DNA of 48,682 bases from the IMG/VR virus record IMGVR_UViG_3300034110_000402, positions 1 through 48,682 of that record; one strand, 5' to 3'. The notes beneath the pieces are model-generated. The model did no database searches and had not been told where the DNA came from. It saw only the letters and a list, made by a program, of their open reading frames with translations. This DNA is from a virus. Both the position numbers and the translations under genes were made by a program. Shown piece after piece: positions 40,311 through 48,379 of this stretch (position 1 is the first letter of the stretch; each line of letters begins with the position of its first letter).

Positions 40311-43300
40311 ATGGGCGCAGCACAGAAGCTGGATATTCACGGTGCCAAAGGTGGCGAGAGCAAGCCCAAGTCTCCGGTAGAGGCGCCCGACAGCCTGCGC
40401 TCGACCAACGTGGCCAAGATCCTGATCGCCGTGGGGGAGGGTGAATTTGACGGCACGCCCACCGCGCGCGACATCTTCCTCGACAACACTCCCATCCAGG
40501 ATGCCAGCGGCAATTTCAACTTCACCAACGTGAAGTGGGACTGGCGGCCGGGCTCTGTGGAGCAGACCTACATTCCAGGCATCCCATCGGTCGACAACGA
40601 GACCTCTCTGAATATCGAGTTACGCAGCGGCACGCCGTGGGTTCAGTCGCTGACCAACTTGCAACTGTCGGCGGCTCGCATCCGCCTGGCCACGCCTCGA
40701 CTTGCGAGCCAGGACGCCGAAAACAACATCAACGGCTACCGTATCGAGTATGCGGTCGATGTGGCAACCGATGGCGGCGCGTATCAAGAGGTTCTGGTGG
40801 GCGCCATGGATGGCAAAACCACCACCCGTTACGAGCGCTCCTTGCGTATTGATCTGCCACCGGCTACCAGCGGCTGGCTGATCCGCGTTCGCCGCCTCAC
40901 ACCAAATTCGCAGAACACCGACAAAGTCGCAGACAGCCTCTTCATCGCCGGCTACACCCAGGTGATCGACGCGAAGCTGCGCTACCCAAACACCGCGCTG
41001 CTGTTCGTCGAGTTCGACGCCGAGCAATTCACCAACATCCCGGCCGTCACGGTGAAGTGCAAGGCCCGCCGCTGGCAGGTGCCGAGCAACTTCGACCCGG
41101 TAGCGCGCACCTACTCTGGCGCCTGGGACGGCACCATGAAAGAGGCCTGGACCAATAACCCGGCCTGGATCACCTACGGAATCTGCACCCAGGACCGTTT
41201 CGGCCTGGGCCGGCGCATCAAGCCGTGGATGGTGGACAAGTGGGAGCTGTACCGCATCGCGCAGTACTGCGACCAGATGGTGCCCAATGGTGCCGACGGC
41301 GTGGAGCCGCGCTTTCTTTGCGACATGAACCTGCAGGGTAAGGCCGACGCCTGGTCACTGCTGCGCGACATCTCCGGCATCTATCGCGGCATGACGTACT
41401 GGGCCCAGGGCCAGCTGGTCATGCAGGCCGATATGCCTCGGGCGCAGGACATCGACTATGTCTTCACCCGGTCCAACGTCATCGACGGCAAAATCTCGTA
41501 CGGCAGCGCATCGGCGAAGACCCGCTTTACACGCTGCCTGGTCAGCTACGACAACCCGCTCAACAACTACGACACCGACGTCACGGTCTATTCCGATCTG
41601 CCGCTCCAGCGCCGTCTGGGCGACAAGCCGACGGAAATCAGTGCCATTGGCTGTACCCGGGCATCTGAGGCCCAGCGCCGCGCTAAGTGGCTGGTGCTGA
41701 GCAATAATCAGGACCGCACCATCAGCTTCAGGACCGGCATGGAGGGCCGTATCCCGCTGCCTGGGTTTATTATCCCAGTCGCCGACTCGCTGCTGGCAGG
41801 CCGCGAGATCGGCGGGCGCATTGCAGCGGCGGCGGGGAAGGTCATCACCTTGGACCGCGATACCCTGGCCAAAGCGGGCGACCGGCTGGTGATCAACCTT
41901 CCAAATGGGCGTGCCGAGGGGCGCACTGTGGAAAGCGTGAGCGGCCGTAACGTAACTGTGACCGTTGCCTACAGCGAGCCGCCCGCGGTACAGCTCCAGT
42001 GGGCAATCGACGCTGATGACCTGGCCATTCCACTTTATAGAGTGATGCGGACCGCGCGAACGCCTGAGGGCGATTACGACATCAGTGCCTTGCAGTACGA
42101 GCCTGGGAAATTCGCCAGTATCGACACTGGCGCGCGCCTCGAAGAGCGCCCGATCAGCGTGATTCCAATCACCGTGGTTCCGGCGCCAGAAAGCGTGACC
42201 ATCACTTCGAACGTGTCGATCGACCAGGGCCTGGCCATCAGCACCATGAACATATCCTGGCCAGCCGTGACCGGAGCGGTCGCCTATGACATGGAATGGC
42301 GCAAGGACAGCGGCAACTGGATCAAGCTGCAGCGTACCGGCGCGACAAGCGTTGACGTCACCGGAATTTACTCGGGCGCCTACCTAGCCCGGGTTCGCTC
42401 GGTGAGCGCCTTTGAGATCTCTTCGATCTGGAAGAGTTCCAACCTGACCAATCTGGAAGGAAAGGTCGGCTTGCCGCCAGCGGTGTCGTCGCTCACCACC
42501 ACCAGCGAACTGTTCGGTATCGGTATCAAGTGGGGCTTCCCTGCTGGCGCCGAGGATACTCAGCGAACCGAGCTGTGGTATGGCCCGGCGAACAACCTCG
42601 CTGCGGCGACCAAGCTGGCCGACCTGGCATATCCGCAGGCCGATTACCGGATGCAGTCGCTTCTGGCGGGCGCAACCTTGTTCTTCTGGGCGCGCCTGGT
42701 GGACCGGACCGGCAACGTCGGGCCGTTCTATCCGGTGGTAGGCGGGGTGATGGGCCAGGCCAGCTCGGACGCCGGGCCGATCCTTGGCATGCTTGCCGGT
42801 AAGATCAGTAAAACCGAGCTCGGCCAAGACCTCCTCAGTGAGCTGGATGGGCTGCAGGACCAGATCGACGACTTGGATGCACTCGGCGGCTACGTGCCTA
42901 CCCAGGTTTACCTGAAAGGCCAGATGGTGGTGGAGGCGGACCGCATCTACCAAGCCAAAGTGAATGTCCCGGTCAGCAACCCACCGCCGAACACCACTTA
43001 CTGGCTGGACGTTGGTCAATCGGTCGAGACGGCCAATGGACTGGCGCAGCAGGTGGCGACTAACACCGCGGACATCACAGAGCTCGATGGCGTTGTCACG
43101 GCCCAGGCCAGCACTACCAATGCGCTGCGTGCGTCCGCACGCGACGACAGCGGCAGCGGGGCAAAGGCTGATGCTCTTAAGGGGTGGGCCAGCACCGTTG
43201 CGATCTTCGAAGAGAGCAAAGTCCGAGCTACCGCCATTGAAGCGGAGGCTAGCAAGACCACGCAACTGCAAGCCACGGTCGGTCAGAACACCTCGGCAAT

Positions 43301-43772
43301 TCAAGAGACCTCTTCGGCTCTGGCCAACACCAACGGGCAACTGCAGACGCTGTGGTCGGTGAAAATGGAAACCACGGCTGGCGGCCAGAAGTACGCCGCA
43401 TCGTTCGGCCTGGGCCTGCAGGTTGACCCGTCCGGTGTTTCTTCGCAGTTCGTCGTAAGGGCTGACACGTTCATGCTGCTGAACTTGGCGAACGGTGTGC
43501 CGGTTTCGCCGTTCTCGGTCGCTGGCGGGCAGACTTTTATCAGTTCAGCCTTCATCCAGGACGGCACCATTACCAACGCCAAAATCGGCAATTACATCCA
43601 GTCGAACAACTACGCCGCAGGGCTATCGGGGTGGAAGCTGTTCTTCGACGGGACCTTCGAGATCAATGGCTCGTTCGGCGGGCAGGCCCGACAGGTCATC
43701 AATAACCGAGGAGGCAAAGTTTTCGATGAGAACGGTGTGAAGCGCTATCAGTGGGGGGATCTTTCCGCATGA
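40311..43772 (+). CDS. Tail tip / host specificity protein J
   Basis: A 1153-residue central tail-tip protein. The N-terminal two thirds match lambda J (LRSTNVAKILIAVGEGEFDG, then FTNVKWDWRPGSVEQTYI). Fibronectin-like repeats lie at about 640-800. A DUF1983-type region (about 900-1015) is followed by a C-terminal set of modules: 1014-1050 (WSVKMETT through FGLGL), about 1068-1090 (PFSVAGGQTFISSAFIQDG) and about 1095-1130 (IQSNNYAAGLSGWKL, FEING). J determines receptor binding with the fibres downstream. Confidence 0.94.
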   Translation: MGAAQKLDIHGAKGGESKPKSPVEAPDSLRSTNVAKILIAVGEGEFDGTPTARDIFLDNTPIQDASGNFNFTNVKWDWRPGSVEQTYIPGIPSVDNETSLNIELRSGTPWVQSLTNLQLSAARIRLATPRLASQDAENNINGYRIEYAVDVATDGGAYQEVLVGAMDGKTTTRYERSLRIDLPPATSGWLIRVRRLTPNSQNTDKVADSLFIAGYTQVIDAKLRYPNTALLFVEFDAEQFTNIPAVTVKCKARRWQVPSNFDPVARTYSGAWDGTMKEAWTNNPAWITYGICTQDRFGLGRRIKPWMVDKWELYRIAQYCDQMVPNGADGVEPRFLCDMNLQGKADAWSLLRDISGIYRGMTYWAQGQLVMQADMPRAQDIDYVFTRSNVIDGKISYGSASAKTRFTRCLVSYDNPLNNYDTDVTVYSDLPLQRRLGDKPTEISAIGCTRASEAQRRAKWLVLSNNQDRTISFRTGMEGRIPLPGFIIPVADSLLAGREIGGRIAAAAGKVITLDRDTLAKAGDRLVINLPNGRAEGRTVESVSGRNVTVTVAYSEPPAVQLQWAIDADDLAIPLYRVMRTARTPEGDYDISALQYEPGKFASIDTGARLEERPISVIPITVVPAPESVTITSNVSIDQGLAISTMNISWPAVTGAVAYDMEWRKDSGNWIKLQRTGATSVDVTGIYSGAYLARVRSVSAFEISSIWKSSNLTNLEGKVGLPPAVSSLTTTSELFGIGIKWGFPAGAEDTQRTELWYGPANNLAAATKLADLAYPQADYRMQSLLAGATLFFWARLVDRTGNVGPFYPVVGGVMGQASSDAGPILGMLAGKISKTELGQDLLSELDGLQDQIDDLDALGGYVPTQVYLKGQMVVEADRIYQAKVNVPVSNPPPNTTYWLDVGQSVETANGLAQQVATNTADITELDGVVTAQASTTNALRASARDDSGSGAKADALKGWASTVAIFEESKVRATAIEAEASKTTQLQATVGQNTSAIQETSSALANTNGQLQTLWSVKMETTAGGQKYAASFGLGLQVDPSGVSSQFVVRADTFMLLNLANGVPVSPFSVAGGQTFISSAFIQDGTITNAKIGNYIQSNNYAAGLSGWKLFFDGTFEINGSFGGQARQVINNRGGKVFDENGVKRYQWGDLSA

Positions 43773-44107
43773 GTTATGGAGTAAGAGCATGGGGGCCTGA
43801 TGGCCTACTTGAACTTGATGAAAATTCATTCACGGTAAGGATTGTGTATACCGCCATTGTTCAGAAAGCATCCGGTGAGAATAGGACAAGGTACATACCC
43901 ATTCCTGGAATAGCGCCTGAAACACATTCAGCCGTGTGTTTTCCAGCTGGCAGCTATGACACTTCAGCTCAAAACATTGCTTCAATCCAGTACACACCCA
44001 TTATTAGCAATGGCGGGCTGACACTTCACTTTGGCCATCCAGGATCGCGTGAGGGGGCGCCTCTTGGCATTGGGGCGCAAAGGCTTATGGTGGTGAGGTA
44101 TCGATAA
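43769..44107 (+). CDS. Fibre-region protein 1
   Basis: A 112-residue protein starting MSYGVRAWGPDGLLELDENSFTV in parts, beta-rich, overlapping the J stop by ATGA. The sequence is clearly richer in A+T than J. Proteins of this sort follow J in Pseudomonas siphophages as tail-tip accessory pieces. No enzyme motif. Confidence 0.7.
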   Translation: MSYGVRAWGPDGLLELDENSFTVRIVYTAIVQKASGENRTRYIPIPGIAPETHSAVCFPAGSYDTSAQNIASIQYTPIISNGGLTLHFGHPGSREGAPLGIGAQRLMVVRYR

Positions 44108-44763
44108 TGTCTTTTGGTGTAGAGTTCTCAAATAATAATGATGTTGTTGTGCTGGACTCAGAGTTCGCACGACTCTGCGTTTTACACAGGGGGAACTGGT
44201 CGAATGGTGGATCTGGAGTCTCTGTTGCATTTCCATCAACAATTACCAGTTCTGAGCCTCCACTTGTATTTGTTCGAGCGGACCAGTCCTGCACTATGTG
44301 TTTTTGTTTGATCAACGGATCCCCTGGCGCGTGGACTGGGTTTTCTTTTCGGGGAATTGTAGGGCAAACATCTTCGGGGAAATGGTTCGCTGCTGCATTC
44401 CAGTCGGCGCCTGTAGCGAACTATGGATTTCGAATTTGGGATGCCTCGTCGAAACTTTTGTTCGATAGTGCAGCCCCGGCGGCGCAATTCACAAGAACAA
44501 TCACAGCATGGACCTATCTTGGGTCCGAGCAAACTAGCCAAGGAGTGTACAGACTTAGCTGGACTGCAAATAGTCCACTGAATACCGGTGATTATTTAAT
44601 GCTGAACAACATTGCTATGGATGTGGCAGGCCTTACTTCCAGGCAGGGCAACCAGTACGCAGTATGGGATTTCTCTAACAATCGGCTTGTGATGCAAGTG
44701 ATTGGGGTAGATATATCGTCATCTTTTTACACGCCGGTTGTATTCGCCAGGCCGGTTTCTTGA
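44107..44763 (+). CDS. Fibre-region protein 2
   Basis: A 218-residue beta-rich protein with repeating aromatic strands, starting MSFGVEFSNNNDVVVLDSEFA in parts and sharing its MSxGV opening with the preceding gene. It starts where the previous gene ends. Low GC and no recognised domain. A component of the tail tip or a receptor-binding accessory is likely. Confidence 0.7.
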   Translation: MSFGVEFSNNNDVVVLDSEFARLCVLHRGNWSNGGSGVSVAFPSTITSSEPPLVFVRADQSCTMCFCLINGSPGAWTGFSFRGIVGQTSSGKWFAAAFQSAPVANYGFRIWDASSKLLFDSAAPAAQFTRTITAWTYLGSEQTSQGVYRLSWTANSPLNTGDYLMLNNIAMDVAGLTSRQGNQYAVWDFSNNRLVMQVIGVDISSSFYTPVVFARPVS

Positions 44764-44783
44764 GCATTAATAAATAACACTGC

Positions 44784-44802
44784 CTCCCCATGATTCGGGG
44801 AG
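44784..44802 (+). other. Hairpin before fibre gene
   Basis: CTCCCC-ATGATTC-GGGGAG, a 6-bp stem without T-run, followed by CCTGGAGAAAAAT and the fibre start at 44820. Confidence 0.5.
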
Positions 44803-44819
44803 ACTCCCTGGAGAAAAAT

Positions 44820-45560
44820 ATGGTCTGGCAACGATCCGGAACAGTTTCTGTTCAAAACGGAAGCACCACCGTTGTAGGTTCAAATGTTGATTTCGCTGCA
44901 AGCTCTCGTAATGGAGATTCGTTCGTTGGTCCTGATGGTGCGACGTATGAAGTTGCAAACGTGGCTAGCTCGACCGTAATATCGATTCTCCCAGCTTACA
45001 AAGGCCAAACGGCAAGCGGAGCAGCATACGCTATCATGCCGGTCCAGGGTTATGACAAGCTTCTTTCTGACGCTTTCAACAGCCTGGTCAATCAGTTCGG
45101 GTCCAAGCTCGCTGCGCTTGGGACAACCGGGAATTACGACATTCTGCCAGTGATTAAGGGCGGCACTGGCAACACAGTCAGTTTGAAGACTGGTGCTTAC
45201 GCGGAACTGGTAGGGTCCGCAAGCTCAGGTGCAATATTTGAAACTGGAACTAACGCGAACGGTAGCTATGTTCGGTTTGCGGACGGAACACAAATATGTT
45301 TTGGCGTTGTATCCAGATCTTGTGCCGCGACCAATGCATTAGGATCACTGTTTTATGGGTATGCAAATAGCATCACGTTCCCTGCTGGGTTTGTAGGAGT
45401 GCCAGCGTTCAGCTGTCAGTCTTTTAGCGCCGGGGTTATTACATGGGATGGCAGCGGCGGATCTACAGCATCCATCGGAGTTCCACTAATAATCTCCACC
45501 GCGTCCCTTGCTGCCCGAACTTACACCTGTAACTATATAGCCTTGGGTAAATGGAAATGA
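44820..45560 (+). CDS. Tail fibre protein
   Basis: A 246-residue fibre. The N-terminal part (MVWQRSGTVSVQNGSTTVVG, then FVGPDGATYEVANV) is a virion-attachment module often found in Pseudomonas tail fibres. It is followed by GNYDILPVIKGGTGNTVSLKTG in parts and a C-terminal domain around DGTQICFGVV, with Cys residues, that probably contacts the receptor. The ATG at 44820 follows CCTGGAGAAAA. Low GC suggests exchange by recombination. Confidence 0.82.
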   Translation: MVWQRSGTVSVQNGSTTVVGSNVDFAASSRNGDSFVGPDGATYEVANVASSTVISILPAYKGQTASGAAYAIMPVQGYDKLLSDAFNSLVNQFGSKLAALGTTGNYDILPVIKGGTGNTVSLKTGAYAELVGSASSGAIFETGTNANGSYVRFADGTQICFGVVSRSCAATNALGSLFYGYANSITFPAGFVGVPAFSCQSFSAGVITWDGSGGSTASIGVPLIISTASLAARTYTCNYIALGKWK

Positions 45561-45883
45561 TCATTAAGCTAGTTTCTACTCGAACAGATGAGACTCTTGA
45601 AATAATTAAAGCAGGCGATGCACTGACGATTAATGGGCTTTTCCTCGACTTCGGCCCCTTGCCAGATGGAGCAACGCTTCCAGCTCAAGCTGTAGCGTGC
45701 GAATGGATAAACGATCCCGTTGAACGAGTGGATGGTCGTTTGGTGGTCACTATCACGATGCCTGTAGGCCCCGACGCGGGGAGGAACTCTTGGTATCCAG
45801 TTGATATTGTCAACCCTCCGGATGGCCGAGTAGTACTGCCTACTGACTTTGATCCAAAACCTGATAAGGAGATTGTCGAGTGA
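45557..45883 (+). CDS. Fibre-associated protein
   Basis: A 108-residue protein starting MIIKLVSTRTDETL, with NGLFLDFGPLPDGATLPAQA, seen downstream of fibre genes in Pseudomonas phages. The ATG at 45557 overlaps the fibre stop by ATGA; an ATG six bases earlier is less likely. Possibly part of the fibre or its chaperone. Confidence 0.7.
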   Translation: MIIKLVSTRTDETLEIIKAGDALTINGLFLDFGPLPDGATLPAQAVACEWINDPVERVDGRLVVTITMPVGPDAGRNSWYPVDIVNPPDGRVVLPTDFDPKPDKEIVE

Positions 45884-46113
45884 TTGACTTCACCCAGGCG
45901 GTTACTGCCGAAAAGAAACGAACGGACGAATACCTTGCAGCACTGGAAAACGCCCGTGCACAGCGGCGCGCCGCGTATCAGATCGAGTCGGACGGACTCC
46001 GTCTCGAAATCGCGTACGACGCGCTGCTCAAAGGAAATCAGCCCGACTTTGGCCCGTGGGTAGAGTCAGTAACCGCAATCAAAGAGCGATTCCCGCTGCC
46101 CGTCGCCCCGTAG
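45880..46113 (+). CDS. Small fibre-assembly-like protein
   Basis: A 77-residue protein starting at GTG (GTGA overlap with the previous stop). It contains a helical KKRTDEYLAALENARAQRRAAYQIESDGL in parts, ending PWVESVTAIKERFPLP. The C-terminal motif resembles the DUF4376/XkdW-like tail-fibre-assembly segment. It is probably a small fibre chaperone. Confidence 0.65.
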   Translation: MIDFTQAVTAEKKRTDEYLAALENARAQRRAAYQIESDGLRLEIAYDALLKGNQPDFGPWVESVTAIKERFPLPVAP

Positions 46114-46138
46114 TAAAGCGCAATAAGCAGAGCCGAAT

Positions 46139-46163
46139 CCCGCCATGAGCGGGTATTTTTTTG
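46139..46163 (+). terminator. Hairpin with T-run before endolysin
   Basis: CCCGC-CATGA-GCGGG then TATTTTTTT, followed by GCCTGGAG and the endolysin start at 46177. It may separate lysis from fibre expression. Confidence 0.7.
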
Positions 46164-46176
46164 CCTGGAGAAAGCC

Positions 46177-46710
46177 ATGCCGATCACCGAGCAGCAGTTG
46201 CTGCAGATCCTTCCGAACGCCGGCCGCCAAGCCGGCGTTTTTGTTCCTGCGCTAAACACGGCCATGAACCGCTACGGCATCGTGAGCACCGCGCGCGCCG
46301 CTGCATTCATAGCCCAGGTTGGGCACGAATCCGGTCAACTGCGCTACGTGCGCGAGATTTGGGGGCCAACTGCGCAGCAACTCACGTACGAAGGCCGTGC
46401 CGATCTGGGAAACACCGTCAAGGGTGACGGCTCGAAGTACCGTGGGCGTGGACTGATCCAGATCACCGGGAGAGCCAACTATGCCGCATGCGGGGAAGCC
46501 CTGGGCCTGGACCTGATCAACAGGCCCGAGCTGCTCGAGCTGCCACAGCACGCGGCGATGTCTGCGGCCTGGTTCTGGTCCACCAAGGGGCTGAACACGC
46601 TGGCGGATCAGGGGGAGTTCACGAAGATCACCCGCCGGATTAATGGTGGTCTCAACGGCCTGGAAGATCGCTTGCAGTTGTGGGAGCGGGCGAAAAAGGT
46701 GCTGGCATGA
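46177..46710 (+). CDS. GH19 endolysin
   Basis: A 177-residue glycoside hydrolase family 19 (chitinase-like) lysozyme. The catalytic Glu50 is in VGHESGQLRYV and a second acid is nearby; SKYRGRGLIQITGRANY is the family mark. It cleaves peptidoglycan for lysis. No signal peptide is visible, so release should depend on a holin. GCCTGGAGAAAGCC precedes the ATG. Confidence 0.94.
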   Translation: MPITEQQLLQILPNAGRQAGVFVPALNTAMNRYGIVSTARAAAFIAQVGHESGQLRYVREIWGPTAQQLTYEGRADLGNTVKGDGSKYRGRGLIQITGRANYAACGEALGLDLINRPELLELPQHAAMSAAWFWSTKGLNTLADQGEFTKITRRINGGLNGLEDRLQLWERAKKVLA

Positions 46711-47225
46711 CGCCGGTACAGAAGCTGGCCGGTTTGGTGGTGCTGATCCTGGTGCTGATGGCGACCGCCTCCGGCGTCACCTGGCAGGTGCAGGACTGGC
46801 GGATGGGCGAGAAGCTTGCCGAGCAGGCCGGCCTGCACAAGGACGACCTGGCGGCGATCAGCAATGCCGCCGCCGCCCAGTCCAGAACTGAGCAGGACAA
46901 GCGCCTGGCCGCAGAACAGAGAGCGGCCGCCGCAGACCAACAACACTCCCTGGAGCTTTCCAATGAACAACGCAAGCAAGCTGCTTTGCGCGATCGCCTT
47001 GCCACTGCTGATGTGCGGCTGTCAGTCCTTCTCGACGCCACGGATTCAGCCAGTGACTGCAACGTGCCTACCACCGCCGGCGCCGTCGGCGTGGTTCATG
47101 CAGCCCGTCGAGCCCAACTTGACCCAGCGCATGCTCAAAGAATTATCGCCATCACCGACGACGGGGATAGCGCCGTGATCGCGCTGCGGGCGTGCCAGGC
47201 TTATGTCAGGGCTGTGGCCCCCTGA
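46707..47225 (+). CDS. Rz-like inner-membrane spanin
   Basis: A 172-residue protein with an N-terminal transmembrane helix (about 6-24) and a coiled-coil periplasmic region (AEQRAAAADQQHSLELSNEQRKQAALRDRLA in parts). Its ATG at 46707 overlaps the endolysin stop. A lipoprotein gene is nested in another frame at 46963-47178, which is the classic Rz/Rz1 arrangement for outer-membrane disruption. Confidence 0.9.
   Translation: MTPVQKLAGLVVLILVLMATASGVTWQVQDWRMGEKLAEQAGLHKDDLAAISNAAAAQSRTEQDKRLAAEQRAAAADQQHSLELSNEQRKQAALRDRLATADVRLSVLLDATDSASDCNVPTTAGAVGVVHAARRAQLDPAHAQRIIAITDDGDSAVIALRACQAYVRAVAP
46963..47178 (+). CDS. Rz1-like outer-membrane spanin lipoprotein
   Basis: A 71-residue lipoprotein nested within Rz in another frame. 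The signal MNNASKLLCAIALPLLMCGC has lipobox LMCGC, followed by a proline-rich body (CLPPPAPSAWF). The ATG at 46963 has TGGAG upstream. Size, proline content and nesting all match Rz1. Confidence 0.88.
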   Translation: MNNASKLLCAIALPLLMCGCQSFSTPRIQPVTATCLPPPAPSAWFMQPVEPNLTQRMLKELSPSPTTGIAP

Positions 47226-47562
47226 GTACTTTAATTTCCATCAGAAGCCGCTGATTCTCCCTGAGTAGGTGGTCGCGCTGGCCGGTAATGAGATCGATGG
47301 GCCGAAAGCTTCCTTCGTCAGATGGCTCAATGCTCGTCGTCGAAATTCGATCAAGTGCTTCTCTCAGCGCTTCCTCCGCCGAAGCCTTGCCGGTGGCGAG
47401 CAGGTCATTCATCTGCACCAAGCCGGCCACATTGGCCCGGGCCTTTCGCAGCATCGCCTCGGTTTGGATGAGCTCGTCCTCGAGCAGGGCGCACTGGTGT
47501 TGGTACATTTCCAGGGGCGTGGGGCAGCCAAGCCACTCAGAGGTGTCTTCGTCGATGTTCAT
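47206..47562 (-). CDS. LexA-box gene, coiled-coil protein
   Basis: A 118-residue acidic helical protein starting MNIDEDTSEWLGCPTPLEMY, with YQHQCALLEDELIQTEAMLRKA and HLLRENQRLLMEIKVLRG as coiled-coil parts. The ATG at 47562 is 19 bases from a consensus LexA box (47581-47596); a TTG 15 bases upstream is an alternative start. No strong Shine-Dalgarno. It is convergent with Rz and lies next to attR. The family is unknown to me; SOS-induced phage genes of this size include antirepressors and lysis or stress modulators. Confidence 0.72.
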   Translation of the reverse strand: MNIDEDTSEWLGCPTPLEMYQHQCALLEDELIQTEAMLRKARANVAGLVQMNDLLATGKASAEEALREALDRISTTSIEPSDEGSFRPIDLITGQRDHLLRENQRLLMEIKVLRGPQP

Positions 47563-47580
47563 GGTGGGTAAACTCAAATG

Positions 47581-47596
47581 CTGTATGTGTATACAG
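47581..47596 (-). promoter_or_regulatory. LexA (SOS) box
   Basis: CTGTATGTGTATACAG, a perfect match to CTGT-N8-ACAG and a near-perfect palindrome, directly upstream of the minus-strand gene. It should make that gene DNA-damage inducible. Confidence 0.8.
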
Positions 47597-47660
47597 TAAT
47601 CGAGGCTCTACAGATTTGGGAGTGGTGTTCGTCGGCAGGACGCCGGGGAGGGTGGTTAAC

Positions 47661-47734
47661 TGTCTAATACTGCCTGGCTTTAACCCGGTTTTATTGCCCC
47701 TAAAGTCCCCAAAATGACGCTAGGGTTTTAGACA
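47661..47734. promoter_or_regulatory. Right arm-type integrase site candidates
   Basis: TGTCTAATACT at 47661-47671 repeats the left-end 1831-1841 element exactly, and TAGACA at 47729-47734 is the inverted form. They are placed about 50-125 bases inside the attR core, as arm sites should be. Confidence 0.5.
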
Positions 47735-47742
47735 GAGGAACC

Positions 47743-47838
47743 TTAAAAGCCACGCGTAACGGGGCTCGCGCATCGATCAAGCCCATACTGCTGCATCATG
47801 GGGGTGTGGGAGGACAGGTCTGAAGTGGTTTTACTCAT
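47743..47838 (-). pseudogene. Displaced original start of mutS (31-codon remnant)
   Basis: On the minus strand [18 protein letters not shown] continues as GLDRCASPVTRGF and stops. The first 18 residues are the native MutS N-terminus with its own start codon, cut off from the gene by integration. If the old mutS promoter is still active upstream, it now makes only this peptide. It also contains the attR core. Confidence 0.85.
47786..47799. repeat. attR core (14 bp)
   Basis: TACTGCTGCATCAT, identical to the attL core at 1748-1761. Sequence to the right continues as native mutS codons; to the left it is prophage. Confidence 0.85.
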
Positions 47839-48007
47839 TGGGTCGTAGGCAAATTCGTTGAAAGGAGTGGGGCAAATGTGGGGCATTCCGCCCTGCGATT
47901 TTGCGATGGGCGCAAGGTTAACACGCGAGGTCGGGGCTTCGCAGGTCGCGTACGGTTAGTAAAGTGCAGGACGAAAGTCAGGGGCGGAGAGCAGGCTGTA
48001 AGAGCCG
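47839..48007. other. Original mutS upstream region, no gene
   Basis: About 170 bases of chromosomal DNA between the old mutS start and the end of the membrane-protein gene. It should contain the native mutS promoter, now separated from the gene. I see no reading frame and no unambiguous promoter match. Confidence 0.5.
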
Positions 48008-48379
48008 TTATTTTGCCCTGCGGCCACTGGCGGGGAACAAGCCTCGGATAACGCCGAGAAAAGCGGCAAACAAGTTGATTGAGGTTGCGGTAGTGATAGC
48101 AATCAACACGTTATCGGAAAAGGGGGCTTTGCCGGAGTAGTACGTTGACCAACCATTCCACACAAGTAACACCGCCCAAAAGATCACGCCGCACGCAGCA
48201 AACCAGAAAGCACGCCCCGCATATTTCTTGCGCAGCAGCCGTTCAGCCTTCTGATCTTTCAGGTTTTGGTTTCTTTCGTCGTCAGCGCCTACTGCCTGCT
48301 CGCCTCCGGGTTGGGAGTCCTGGTCGGGCCCTGATGCGGGGGGCAGGGTCAGTTCCAGGGTGTCGAGTTCCTCATTCAC
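48008..48379 (-). CDS. Two-helix membrane protein, candidate PanT toxin
   Basis: A 123-residue protein with a long acidic, disordered N-terminus (1-45), a basic KAERLLRKKY stretch, and two transmembrane helices at about 57-76 (AFWFAACGVIFWAVLLVW) and 90-115, ending GLFPASGRRAK. The GTG at 48379 overlaps the stop of the upstream Panacea gene (GTGAATGAG), so the two are coupled; a longer frame from 48535 is a shadow. Two-helix proteins ending in LFP are frequent membrane effectors of toxin-antitoxin and defence systems. The toxic role is inferred from the partner. Confidence 0.72.
   Translation of the reverse strand: MNEELDTLELTLPPASGPDQDSQPGGEQAVGADDERNQNLKDQKAERLLRKKYAGRAFWFAACGVIFWAVLLVWNGWSTYYSGKAPFSDNVLIAITTATSINLFAAFLGVIRGLFPASGRRAK

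Noticed and set aside
32573-43772. R-type or F-type tailocin instead of a complete phage
   Set aside because: Terminase, portal, scaffold, capsid, integrase and replication genes are all present, so this is a complete prophage, although the mutS region is known to host tailocins in related species.
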